The translations under genes were made by a program, and so were the position numbers. The notes beneath the pieces were generated by a model that was given only the letters and a program-made list of their open reading frames with translations, was not told the DNA's origin and did not search any database. This document shows, piece by piece, positions 34,094 through 43,186 of a DNA stretch of 64,000 bases. Origin of the DNA: Actinoplanes sp. L3-i22. GTDB taxonomy: Bacteria; Actinomycetota; Actinomycetes; Mycobacteriales; Micromonosporaceae. The first letter of the stretch is position 1. The number at the start of each line of letters is the position of its first letter. Location of the stretch: the NCBI RefSeq assembly GCF_019704555.1, contig NZ_AP024745.1, forward strand, positions 2,104,001 to 2,168,000, written 5' to 3'.

Positions 34094-35929
34094 TCAGGGG
34101 ACCGGGATGAGGGTCCATTGGAGGCCGCCCTTGGCGTCGTGCCAGGTGCGGACGCCGGTGGTGGGGACGGCTGATTTGTCCGGGCCGTAGCGGGCGGTCC
34201 GGACCGCATCAGCGGAGCCCTCCGCCGACAGGAGCAGGTACTGCACATGGTGGCCCGCAGGGTCGCCGAGGGCGGCCGGGAAGTCGCGGTCCGGGGTGAT
34301 GACGAACTGGCGGGGGCGGTCGCTGGCCAGGACCACGCCGAACGCGTAGGCCGCGTCGGTGAGTACCGCGCCGTCGGGCAGGTTCATCGTGTCGAGGTCG
34401 GTGGCTACCTGGGCGTCGACCTGGGCCAGGTTGCGGCGGCGTTCGGCGCCGGAGGCGGTGACCCACTCGGATTCCTCGCGGGACAGGTCCGGCTTGCTGA
34501 GCACGACGATCGTGCTCGGGATGGCGATGAAGGCCGCGAGGTACGCGACGACGACCAGCGCCCGCCGCGCGACGCCACCGCTGGAGGGCGCGCCGCCGCC
34601 GGAGGGCGCGTGGCCGCGGGTCGGGGGCTGGTCAGGGGCATCGGCCGGCAAGGATCGCCGGCGGACCCAGCCGGGCAAGGTGAGCGCGGCAGACCGGGTA
34701 GCCGAGCCGGTCGGGCTGGCAGGGGTGGCTGAGGTGGAAAGGGCGGCTGGGGCGGTAAGGGCGGCCGGGGTGGCTGGGGCGGTAAGGGCGGCCGGGGTGG
34801 CTGGGGCGGAAAGGGCGGCCGGCGCGGCCCAGGCGATCAGGTGGCCGGCGGTCAGGACGGCCAATGGGATGACCGTGATGTTGAAGCGGAGCCAGCCGAA
34901 CGACGTGCCGGACAGGAACGCCAGCGCGTCGAAGGCCAGGACCGCGCCGAGCACCGTCACCGGCGCCAGGATCCGGAAGTCGCGGCGGCGCCAGGCCAGC
35001 AGCAGGGCGATCGCCACCAGGGCCAGCGCCAGCGGGGACAGGCCGATCAGCTGCTGTGACCAGTAGGCGGCCCGGCCGGGCAGGTCGTCGCCGGTCATCG
35101 AGGTGATGTAGGTGGCGTTCGTGGACACCTGGGTGGAGTTGCCGTAGACCGACGAGAACGTCGCGAACCACTGGTCGACGATGATTTTGCTGGCCGCCGC
35201 CCAGAGCAGGAACGCCAGGATCGGGGGCATGCCGACGATCACCGCGTCGGCGCGGGCCAGGGACCACCGGCGGGCGTGGTCTGCCGCCGTACGCAGGAAG
35301 GTCGTCAAACCCACGACGACCGTGACCGCGGCAGCGGGAGCGAGCGCCTCGTACCTCGCGCCGTAGCCCACCGCCAGGGCCAGCCCGAGCGGCACGAGCA
35401 GTTCGGTGCGGCCCTCGGCGAGCCACATGTGGAAGTACCGGACCGCGAGCATCAGGCACAGCAGGAAGCAGGCCTCGCTCATCCCGTTGCCGGCGTAGAG
35501 CAGCGTCATCGGGTGCAGCGCGAAGGCGGCGGTGAGGACCAGGCGCGGGACCCGCCGCACGCCGATCCGGCGCAGCACGTCGTGGGCGACCGCGACGGTC
35601 GCGGTCATCAGCAGCGCCGACGCCAGTACCGCGAGCAGGCCCTGCTGGGTGAGCGCCGGGAAGATCTTGGCGAGGGGCAGGAACGGCAGCAGGATCAGCG
35701 ACGGCAGCGGGTTCCAGACGAAGCCGATCGCCGCGAGGTGCGGGTCGCGGCTGTAGAGGACGTAGTAGCCGTTCGCGACGCGGCTCATCGCGTCACCGGG
35801 CAGCAGCTGGTTCCACCAGAACCAGATCGCGACCGCGAGGTAGACGGCCGCGCAGGCCAGCACGACCAGGCGGCGTTCTCTCGAGGCGGACGACCGGCTG
35901 GGGGCGCGGACCGCGAGATCAGTTGACAT
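34094..35929 (-). CDS. GT-C-like polytopic membrane protein
   Basis: A 611-residue protein with about ten membrane helices. The N-terminal loop (QLLPGDAMSRVANGYYVLYSRDPHLA) has the acidic first-loop signature of GT-C glycosyltransferases that use polyprenyl-phosphate sugars. A repeat-built segment of nine residues (AALTAPATP-like, about 370-400) and a Pro-rich loop interrupt the helices. The C-terminal soluble part faces outside. It is the last gene of the leftward glycan operon, overlapping the processive GT2 by 11 bases. The acceptor is unknown; a role in adding sugars to surface polymers is inferred. Confidence 0.7.
   Translation of the reverse strand: MSTDLAVRAPSRSSASRERRLVVLACAAVYLAVAIWFWWNQLLPGDAMSRVANGYYVLYSRDPHLAAIGFVWNPLPSLILLPFLPLAKIFPALTQQGLLAVLASALLMTATVAVAHDVLRRIGVRRVPRLVLTAAFALHPMTLLYAGNGMSEACFLLCLMLAVRYFHMWLAEGRTELLVPLGLALAVGYGARYEALAPAAAVTVVVGLTTFLRTAADHARRWSLARADAVIVGMPPILAFLLWAAASKIIVDQWFATFSSVYGNSTQVSTNATYITSMTGDDLPGRAAYWSQQLIGLSPLALALVAIALLLAWRRRDFRILAPVTVLGAVLAFDALAFLSGTSFGWLRFNITVIPLAVLTAGHLIAWAAPAALSAPATPAALTAPATPAALTAPAALSTSATPASPTGSATRSAALTLPGWVRRRSLPADAPDQPPTRGHAPSGGGAPSSGGVARRALVVVAYLAAFIAIPSTIVVLSKPDLSREESEWVTASGAERRRNLAQVDAQVATDLDTMNLPDGAVLTDAAYAFGVVLASDRPRQFVITPDRDFPAALGDPAGHHVQYLLLSAEGSADAVRTARYGPDKSAVPTTGVRTWHDAKGGLQWTLIPVP
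34751..34822. repeat. 27-bp in-frame repeat in the GT-C-like gene
   Basis: GGCGGTAAGG recurs at 34751 and 34778, and as GGCGGAAAGG at 34805, exactly 27 bases apart, giving a nine-residue repeat in the protein. This is another in-frame GC-rich minisatellite, like those in the dinB and OleD-like genes. Confidence 0.85.
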
Positions 35930-37322
35930 CGGCCACCTCCGCCTTGGCCGACGGGAGGTGCAGACCGTGCGTGGTCTTCTCCCAGTACGACGGTTTGAAC
36001 ACCAGCTGCCACGCCGCCTTCGCCCCGGCCAGGCTCATCATCGCCCAGTACCCGGGGGACAGCAGCGCCGTCCCGAGCAGGTCCGGCCGGTCCATGGTCC
36101 GGACCGACAGCACGTTCAGGTAGATCACCGTCGCGTTCCCGAAGACCAGGCAGAACAGTCCGAGGTAGTAGTACGGCGAGATGAAGATCTCCTGGAGTAC
36201 GGCCGGCCGGGCCAGGAACCACAGGACCGTGGTCGCCCACAGCACCGCGTTGAGCAGGGCGGCCAGCGGTGTCCCGCCGACGAACAGGTTCAGGCAGAGC
36301 AGCCCGCGCCAGCCGAGCTGGGAGAACGTCGCCCGGGGGGACCGCAGGTGGACCAGCCAGGTCATCAGGTAGCCCTTGTACCAGCGGCTCCGCTGCTTGA
36401 TCCAGTTGATGAAGTCGGAGTTCGCCTCCTCCAGGGTCACCGAGTGCAGCACGCCGACCCGGTACCCGGCCCGGGCCAGCCGGATCCCGAGGTCGGCGTC
36501 CTCGGTCACGTTGTACGGATCCCATGCCCCGAGCTCGCGCAGCTCCGCGGTCCGGAAGTGATTACTGGTCCCGCCGAGCGGGATCGGCATCCGCAGCGCG
36601 ACCAGGCCGGGCAGCAGCGACCGGAACCAGGTCGCGTACTCCAGCGCGAACCACTTGGTGATCCGGTTCTGGTCCACGTTGAAGTAGCTGAGCTCGGCCT
36701 GCAGGCACACGTAGGACGAGCCGAGCCGGCGTAGCGCGACCACCGCCCGCCGCAGCTGCAACGGGTCCGGGATGTCCTCGGCGTCGTAGATCGTCACCAG
36801 CTCGCCGGTGGCCCGCTCCAGGCCGACGTTGCAGGCCTTCGGCTTGGTCTTCGGCTGTGACTCGGGCACCACCAGGATCTGCGCCCACGAGCCGGTCAGC
36901 GCCGCCTCGGCCGCATCGATCGTCTCCCGGTCATCCTCCTCCAACAGCAGGATGACCTCGAGCTTCTCCCGCGGATAGTCCAGCGCGCCGAGATGTTGCA
37001 TGAGAAGACCGATCACGGACGGTTCCCGGTACGCCGGCACCAGCACCGTGTAGACCGGAAGTTCCGCGTCCGGCACCGCCCGGGCCTCGTCGTCCTCGAC
37101 CCGGACCTGGTGCTCGCCGCGCCCGGCGGCGTAGACCAGGACCACCCGGAACACCAGCGCCGCGGTGTAGGCGAGCGTCACGATCGCGACCACGGTCTGC
37201 AGCACGAGCATCGGCCGCAGCACCGCGACCACCCCGATCAGCACGAGCGCCACGATCAGGCCGTAGCGCTGCAGCCGGGTCAGCACCATGTGCGCGGAGA
37301 ACACGCCGAACTTCGCGCTCAT
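35919..37322 (-). CDS. Processive family 2 glycosyltransferase (BcsA/HAS-like)
   Basis: A 467-residue membrane enzyme from the ATG at 37322, overlapping the upstream stop as ATGA. Two N-terminal helices (YGLIVALVLIGVVAVL, then LVLQTVVAIVTLAYTAAL) precede the catalytic domain. YDAEDIPDP holds the DxD, VTEDADLG the third Asp and QRSRWYKG the Q(x)xRW motif of processive enzymes such as cellulose and hyaluronan synthases. Three or four C-terminal helices form the channel. It probably polymerises a beta-linked surface polysaccharide. No PilZ domain or BcsB partner is encoded nearby. Confidence 0.87.
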   Translation of the reverse strand: MSAKFGVFSAHMVLTRLQRYGLIVALVLIGVVAVLRPMLVLQTVVAIVTLAYTAALVFRVVLVYAAGRGEHQVRVEDDEARAVPDAELPVYTVLVPAYREPSVIGLLMQHLGALDYPREKLEVILLLEEDDRETIDAAEAALTGSWAQILVVPESQPKTKPKACNVGLERATGELVTIYDAEDIPDPLQLRRAVVALRRLGSSYVCLQAELSYFNVDQNRITKWFALEYATWFRSLLPGLVALRMPIPLGGTSNHFRTAELRELGAWDPYNVTEDADLGIRLARAGYRVGVLHSVTLEEANSDFINWIKQRSRWYKGYLMTWLVHLRSPRATFSQLGWRGLLCLNLFVGGTPLAALLNAVLWATTVLWFLARPAVLQEIFISPYYYLGLFCLVFGNATVIYLNVLSVRTMDRPDLLGTALLSPGYWAMMSLAGAKAAWQLVFKPSYWEKTTHGLHLPSAKAEVADVN

Positions 37323-39436
37323 CGGGCCGCCTCGGTCAGCGACAGCGCGGCCGGCAGCGAGGTCAGGCCCATCAGCACGGCCGCGACGACGAGCGTGACA
37401 AGCGCGAACCGGGCCCGCGGCAGGTAGGGGCGGACGACCCGGGGCGCGGCTTGCGGCGCGCGCCGCGACCACCGTCCGATCAGGATCACCACGACCAGGG
37501 CGAGCAGCACGTCGAGGACGACCGGGAGAGCCGCGATCCGGAACGCCGCCGGGCCGAGGATCCGGCCGACGAGCAGCACCGACAGCACGCCGCCGACGGT
37601 CACCGCGGCGAGCAGGGTGGCCCCGGTCACGATCCGCCGCAGGGCGGCGAGCCGCCCTCCGAAGATCACCAGGGCGGCGATCACCAGACAGACCATTCCC
37701 CCGAGGAAGGCGATTCCGGGCAGGTCCGCTGTGGTCAGGGTGAGCGTCGATTGACGGTACGTCGTGAGCAGCGCCCCACCGTCGTCGACCGGCCCGGCCG
37801 GCCGCCCGAGCAGCGCCACCACCTCGCGCAACCCGGTGTTGACCGGATCCACGACGGCGGCCGGGAGCACCCCGGCGATCGCGACCACCGGCAGCAGCAG
37901 CGCCCACCGCAGCCGGGCCGCGGTCCGCGTCCCGACCAGCAGGATCGCCGCCCCGGCCAGGTAGGCGAGCGCGGCCGGCACCAGCCAGCCGGTCCGGTCC
38001 GGCTCGGGCATCAGCAGCAGGAGCGTCGCCGCCGCGGTCAGGCAGCCGCCGGCGAGCAGCCCGTCCACCTGCCGGTCGTGCACGTCCGGCTCGTCCTGCC
38101 CGGGCCGCACCCGCCCGGCGATCAGCGCCGCGGCCGCGACCAGCGGAATCATCAACGGTACGGCGGTGCCCCGGTGCCACACGTCGTTCCAGCCGATCGC
38201 GAGCAGCGCCGGGAACGCCACCGCGGTCAGCACCACGGCCAGGAACAACCGGGTCTGCGCCGCTCGCCGGACCGCGCCGAGCAGCCGCCACGCCTCTGGG
38301 CCGCCGCCGGCCGGGGTGCCGTAGACCCAGGCGCTGGTGACCGCGTAGCGCAGCACGAAGACGACCACGATGGCGGCCACGTTCGCCGACAGGTAGTGCA
38401 GGCCGCCGACCTGCACCAGGGCGTAGAGCAGGCCCAGGTGGATCGGTGTCAGCGTGTTGTTGACCAGCAGGAACCGGCCGAACCGGTGCCCGGCCGCGCG
38501 CTCGCCGGGCGGCATCACCAGCCGGTCCACGATCGCGAAGTTGCCGACGATGGCGACCTGCACGGCCAGGAACGCGGCGAGCAGGTAGGGCAGCCCGGCC
38601 ACCTCGCCGAACGCCCAGAGCGCGGCCGAGTTGACCGCCGTGCCGAGCGCCCCGGCCACCGCGAACCCGGCCATCCGGCCCGGCGCGGAGTCCGGCCGGC
38701 GCATCGCGGCCAGGCGCAGCGCGGCGAGTTGCCGCAGGTAGCGCAGGCCCTCGCGGAACGACGCCTTGCTCTCGCCGGCGTGCCGCGGCTGGAACGTGTA
38801 CGGCACCTCGGCGATCCGCCGGATCCGGCTGCGGACCAGCACCTCCAGCAGGATCTTGTAGCCCTGCGGGCGCAGCTCGGCGGTCCGCACCCGGTCCTTG
38901 CGGACGGCGAAGAAGCCGCTCATCGGGTCGGTGACCGCGCGCAGCCGGCGCGGGAAGAACATCTGGGCGAGGGTGCCGGTGGCGCGTGAGACACCGCGCC
39001 GGAACCCGCCGCTGAGGCCGTCGACCCGGCCGGGCACCCGGTACCGGCTGGCGACCACGGCCTCGGCCCGGTCGACCCGGCCGGCGGCGAGCAGCTCCGG
39101 GACGGTGCCCGGCGGGTGCTGCAGGTCGCCGTCCATCACCACGACCCATTCGGCGCGGGCCGCGTCCAGGCCGGCGGCGACGGCGCCACCGAGGCCGCCG
39201 GTCCGCTGGCCGGCGGGGCGGTGCAGAAGTCGTACCAAATCGGGGTCTTGATCCTGAAGTTGAGAGATCACCCGGGGCGTCTCGTCGTCGCTGTCGTCGA
39301 CGAAGACGATCTCGGCGGAGATCGTGCCGAGCGCGGCGCGCAGCTGCTCGACCAGTGGACCGACGTTCTCCGCCTCGTTGCGGGTCGGCACCACCACGGT
39401 CACCGCGGGTGGTGATTCAAGCCGGGTTGCCGGCAT
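37319..39436 (-). CDS. GT2-GtrA-polytopic fusion protein
   Basis: A 705-residue protein from the ATG at 39436, overlapping the dehydrogenase stop as ATGA. Residues 10-240 are a dolichol-phosphate-mannose-synthase-like GT2: TVVVPTRNEAENVGPLVEQL, VFVDDSDDET, VVMDGDLQHPP. Residues 265-395 are a GtrA domain (FAVAGALGTAVNSAALWAF). The remaining 300 residues form eight or nine helices without a family I can name. It likely makes polyprenyl-phosphate sugar and flips it for the GT-C-like enzyme in the same operon. GT2-GtrA fusions are known; the long extra membrane region is less usual. Confidence 0.85.
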   Translation of the reverse strand: MPATRLESPPAVTVVVPTRNEAENVGPLVEQLRAALGTISAEIVFVDDSDDETPRVISQLQDQDPDLVRLLHRPAGQRTGGLGGAVAAGLDAARAEWVVVMDGDLQHPPGTVPELLAAGRVDRAEAVVASRYRVPGRVDGLSGGFRRGVSRATGTLAQMFFPRRLRAVTDPMSGFFAVRKDRVRTAELRPQGYKILLEVLVRSRIRRIAEVPYTFQPRHAGESKASFREGLRYLRQLAALRLAAMRRPDSAPGRMAGFAVAGALGTAVNSAALWAFGEVAGLPYLLAAFLAVQVAIVGNFAIVDRLVMPPGERAAGHRFGRFLLVNNTLTPIHLGLLYALVQVGGLHYLSANVAAIVVVFVLRYAVTSAWVYGTPAGGGPEAWRLLGAVRRAAQTRLFLAVVLTAVAFPALLAIGWNDVWHRGTAVPLMIPLVAAAALIAGRVRPGQDEPDVHDRQVDGLLAGGCLTAAATLLLLMPEPDRTGWLVPAALAYLAGAAILLVGTRTAARLRWALLLPVVAIAGVLPAAVVDPVNTGLREVVALLGRPAGPVDDGGALLTTYRQSTLTLTTADLPGIAFLGGMVCLVIAALVIFGGRLAALRRIVTGATLLAAVTVGGVLSVLLVGRILGPAAFRIAALPVVLDVLLALVVVILIGRWSRRAPQAAPRVVRPYLPRARFALVTLVVAAVLMGLTSLPAALSLTEAAR

Positions 39437-42400
39437 CAGGACTCCTTCTGGGTGAAGCGGGCGAGGGCGCCGCCGCCGTTCTCGTAGTACTCGACGACGA
39501 CGGTGTGCTGACCTGCGGAGATGTCCACATCGGCGGGGAATGTCAGGGGGCCGTGGTCGGACCAGCCGTCGATCACGGTGACGCCGTCGAGCCGGACCCG
39601 GATGCCGTCGTCGCCGGTCGCGGCGAAGTGGTAGGTCCCGGCGGGGTACGTCGCGGTCCTGGTCCAGCGCGCGGAGAAGCCGTCGGCCGGGATCGCCGGA
39701 TCCGGTGAGCCGCCGCCCCAGTCGAAGGCGACCGCGTCGTCCTGCCTGGTCACGGCGGGTGCGCCGGCGAGCGTGGGGTTGGCGAAGTACTCGCCGGTCC
39801 AGGTGTCGACCGGGCCGACGTCGCCGATCCGTTGATAGCCGAAGCGGGCCAGGGCGCCGCCGCCGTTCTCGAAGTACTCGACGCGCAGCGTGTGGGTGCC
39901 GGAGAGCACCAGGCGGTCGGTGCTGAACGTGTCGTTCTGGTTGATCCACTTGTCGACGATCGGGGCGCCGTCCAGGTAGACGCGGATGCCGTCGTCGCTG
40001 GCGCCGGAGAACCGGTAGATGCCGGCGGGCAGGGTGTCGGTGCGGGTCCAGCGGGCGACGAAGTGGTCGTCGTGGATCGCCGGGTCCGGCGAGCCGCCGC
40101 CCCAGTCGTTGCTGATCGTCGAGTCCGTCCGGGAAAGATCAGGCGCACGGTCCGGGATCGCGGGCTCGGTGGAGTTCCAGAACTCGGCGGTCCAGTCCGG
40201 TGGGTCGGCGGCGTCGGCGGTCTGGTGGACGGCGAGCTCGGCGACCGCGTCGCCGAAGTTCTCGTAGTACTCCATGGTGATCGTGTGCGGACCGCCGCCG
40301 AGCAGGGTCTTCGCGGTCTGGGTGTGGCTGCTGGCGTCCTGCCAGGCGTCGATCAGCCGCAGGCCGTCGACGGTGAGCCGGACGCCGTCGTCGGCCGTGG
40401 TGGTGAACTCGTATTCGCCGGGGGCGAGGCTGAGGGTCCTGGTCCAGCGGGCGGCGAAGTGATCCGCGGGGATCGCGGGGTCGGGAGAACCGGTGCCCCA
40501 GTCGTGATCGATTGCCGACTCTTTTTTCGTTATTTGTCCCTTTGTAGAGGGAATTGTCGGCGATGATCCAGCGCCGGTGATGTCCCAATATTCGGCGTTC
40601 CAGCTGTCGTCGGGCTGGTCGATCGCGCCGAACCAGTCGAGCTTGGCCAGCGCGTCCCCACCCTGGTCGAAGTACTCCAGGGTGATCGTGTGGGTGCCCG
40701 CGCCCAGGTCCCCGATCCAGTCGAACGCGGTCCCGGACTGGCCCTGCCACTGGTCCAGCACCAACTGCCGGTCGATGTAGAGCCGCACCCCGTCGTCGGC
40801 GACCGCGGTGAAGCGGTACCGCCCGGCGGCCAGGAACTGCTTCTTGGTCCAGCGCGCGGAGAACCCGTCCACCGGCACCGCCGGATCCGGCGAGCCGGCG
40901 CCCCAGAGGAAGTCGATCGCCCGGTCGTTGCGGGTCAGCACCGGGGTGCCGCTCAGGTTGGTGTTCGGGTAGAACGTCGCGGTCCAGTCCGGGGACTTCG
41001 CGTACGACGCGGTGTACGTCGCGGCCTGCTCCGGCGTGACGATCGTGTGCCGCATGCCCTTCCCGTCCGACCAGCCGGTGAAGTGGTAGACGGTGCCGTC
41101 CGCGCCGGTGGCGGTCGGCGGCGCGTACAGCTCGCGCTGGAAGCCGACCACGCCGAGCCGCTCGTGCGGCGTCTCCTCCGGGATGCCGTCCAGGTACAGC
41201 GGCAGGCCCGGCGGATCGGTCGTGATGGTGAACGTGCTGGTCACCGGCCGGATGTTGATCGACTTCGAGGCGCTGAGCCCGTTCGCGTCGGTGGCCGTGG
41301 TGGTGATCTCGTACCAGGTGTCGGCGGACGACTCGCCGGTGACCGGGATGGTGAACTGCCCGGCGCGGCCGATCAGCGGGCCGGCGAACGGGTGGATGTG
41401 GGTGCCGTGGTGCAGCACCACGGTGGTCCGGATGTCGCTGTCGTCCAGGTCGAAGCCGGCCGCGTCGGTGGCGAACGAGTTGTACGTGATGGTGTCACCG
41501 GCGCGGTACGTCGATCCGTCCGCGGGGACCGCTATCCGGACCGTGGGTGGGATGCCGACCTGGATGATGATCGGGATCGCGGGACTGGCGTGGCCCTCGC
41601 TGTCGGTGACCGTCAGGTCCACCTCGTACACGCCGGTGGTGGTGAAGGTCTTGACCGGGTTCTTGGTGGCACTCGTCGTGCCGTCGCCGAAGTCCCAGGC
41701 GAAGGTCAGGTCGTCGCCGTCCGGGTCGGTGCTGCCCTCGGCGGAGAAGTGCACGGTCAGCGGCCCGGCGCCGCCGGTCACGTCGGAGCCGGCTACCGCC
41801 GTCGGCGCGTGGTTGCCCAGGCTCCAGGTGACCTTGTAGAGCCGGCCCGGGATGTAGGTGATGTAGTACAGCGCGCCGTCCGGGCCGATCTTCATGTCGA
41901 CCACCGAGCCGGCCGCCGCGTCGAAGTCCTCGACCGAGGTCGCGTTGCCGTTCGCGTCCAGCTCGGCCCGCCGGATGAACCCCTTGGCGTAGTCGCCGAA
42001 GAAGAGACTGCCCTGGTAGTCGGCGGGGAACTGGTCACCGCGGTAGATCGGGCCGCCGACCGCCGCGGCGCTCTCGCCGGCGTGCGGGTACGTGTAGATC
42101 GGGTCGATGAACCCCGCGCAGTCCGCGGTGCACTTGCCCTCCTTGAGCGGCCACCCGTAGTTGCCGCCCTTGACGATGTGGTTGACCTCCTCCCAGGTGT
42201 AGTCGCCCACGTCGCCGCCGTAGAGCTCCCCGGTCAGCGGGTCGAACTGGAACCGCCAGGGGTTGCGGAAGCCGTACGCCCAGATCTCCTGCTGTTTCCC
42301 GGCCTGGCCGTAGAACGGGTTGTCCGGCGGGATCGACCCGTCCTTGTTGATCCGCAGGATCTTGCCGTGCGGGTTGCTGAGCACCTGCCCGTTGCTGGAG

Positions 42401-42897
42401 TAGCCGTTGTCGCCGACCGCGAAGTACAGCTTGCCGTCCGGGCCGAACCGGATGCTGCCGCCGACGTGCAGCTGCTGGGAGAGCGATTCGGTCTTGAAGA
42501 TCTCGAACGGCCCGTCGGCGCCGACGTCGCCCGACGCGTCGAAGCGGACCAGGCGGTTGTGCAGGTCGAGACCGGTGTAATAAAAGTAGACGTAATGGTT
42601 CGTGACGCCGAAATCGGGATCGAACGCGATACCGATGAGACCGCGGTCACCGGTCGGTTCGGACGGCAGCACCGCGAACGGCGTCGCCAGCACGTGACCG
42701 TTCTTGTAGATCTTGATGGTGCCCGGACGCTCCAGGATGAAGATCCGCCCGTCCGGCGCGAACTCGAATCCGGACGGTTCGTTCAGATCGGCACCGATGA
42801 CCAGCGATGTCTGGAAATCCGCGGGTGGCGCCGCTTGTGCCGGAATTGCCAGAACAGTTGTCGCCAGGATCGTCAGAATGATCAATAGTGCCCGCAC
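39436..42897 (-). CDS. Secreted quinoprotein sugar dehydrogenase with PKD and four PA14 domains
   Basis: A 1153-residue exported protein, GTG start at 42897 behind GGGGGG. The signal peptide is about 1-23. Residues 30-355 form a sugar dehydrogenase propeller of the glucose/sorbosone type (SLSQQLHVGGSIRFGPDG holds the catalytic His; GFRNPWRFQFDP follows), with PQQ as presumed cofactor. A PKD domain (about 365-450) ends FAWDFGDGTTS and is followed by a beta-sandwich. Four PA14-type repeats (about 640-1153) carry DDGVRLYID-like signatures and bind glycans. It may oxidise or tether surface sugars; it is the first gene of the four-gene glycan operon. Confidence 0.85.
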   Translation of the reverse strand: MRALLIILTILATTVLAIPAQAAPPADFQTSLVIGADLNEPSGFEFAPDGRIFILERPGTIKIYKNGHVLATPFAVLPSEPTGDRGLIGIAFDPDFGVTNHYVYFYYTGLDLHNRLVRFDASGDVGADGPFEIFKTESLSQQLHVGGSIRFGPDGKLYFAVGDNGYSSNGQVLSNPHGKILRINKDGSIPPDNPFYGQAGKQQEIWAYGFRNPWRFQFDPLTGELYGGDVGDYTWEEVNHIVKGGNYGWPLKEGKCTADCAGFIDPIYTYPHAGESAAAVGGPIYRGDQFPADYQGSLFFGDYAKGFIRRAELDANGNATSVEDFDAAAGSVVDMKIGPDGALYYITYIPGRLYKVTWSLGNHAPTAVAGSDVTGGAGPLTVHFSAEGSTDPDGDDLTFAWDFGDGTTSATKNPVKTFTTTGVYEVDLTVTDSEGHASPAIPIIIQVGIPPTVRIAVPADGSTYRAGDTITYNSFATDAAGFDLDDSDIRTTVVLHHGTHIHPFAGPLIGRAGQFTIPVTGESSADTWYEITTTATDANGLSASKSINIRPVTSTFTITTDPPGLPLYLDGIPEETPHERLGVVGFQRELYAPPTATGADGTVYHFTGWSDGKGMRHTIVTPEQAATYTASYAKSPDWTATFYPNTNLSGTPVLTRNDRAIDFLWGAGSPDPAVPVDGFSARWTKKQFLAAGRYRFTAVADDGVRLYIDRQLVLDQWQGQSGTAFDWIGDLGAGTHTITLEYFDQGGDALAKLDWFGAIDQPDDSWNAEYWDITGAGSSPTIPSTKGQITKKESAIDHDWGTGSPDPAIPADHFAARWTRTLSLAPGEYEFTTTADDGVRLTVDGLRLIDAWQDASSHTQTAKTLLGGGPHTITMEYYENFGDAVAELAVHQTADAADPPDWTAEFWNSTEPAIPDRAPDLSRTDSTISNDWGGGSPDPAIHDDHFVARWTRTDTLPAGIYRFSGASDDGIRVYLDGAPIVDKWINQNDTFSTDRLVLSGTHTLRVEYFENGGGALARFGYQRIGDVGPVDTWTGEYFANPTLAGAPAVTRQDDAVAFDWGGGSPDPAIPADGFSARWTRTATYPAGTYHFAATGDDGIRVRLDGVTVIDGWSDHGPLTFPADVDISAGQHTVVVEYYENGGGALARFTQKES

Positions 42898-43141
42898 GGA
42901 ATCCCCCCAGATTCGACCGCAATCCCGAACTTAGGGGGAGGGCATTTCCGTCGTGGCGCGCCTTTCTGAAAGGGCAGTGACGCCAATAATTCGATGCTGT
43001 TTCGGCGAGGTCCTCAGTAGAGATTGAGTGAATGCGTACGTCCATGCAGGAACCGGACCGACCGGGATCGACCGGGCGGCGGCGTCGCGGCGGGGAGCAG
43101 CGTAGGGCGTCGTACCGAGAAAGTGAAGATGATGACATTCT

Positions 43142-43159
43142 CGTTACCGGCCGGTAACG
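43142..43159. promoter_or_regulatory. 18-bp palindromic operator upstream of tetR
   Basis: CGTTACCGG and CCGGTAACG form a perfect palindrome. A related half-site, GGTCGGTAAG, follows at 43165-43174. Both sit before the TetR gene at 43187 and about 240 bases upstream of the divergent dehydrogenase start. Autoregulation is likely; control of the glycan operon is possible. Confidence 0.65.
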
Positions 43160-43186
43160 TGACTGGTCGGTAAGGGGGTGGGACAG

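Noticed and set aside
37319..38250. Exosortase-like domain in the C-terminal half of the GT2-GtrA protein
   Set aside because: A lone Cys in a helix is present but the Arg and His motifs expected of exosortases were not found.
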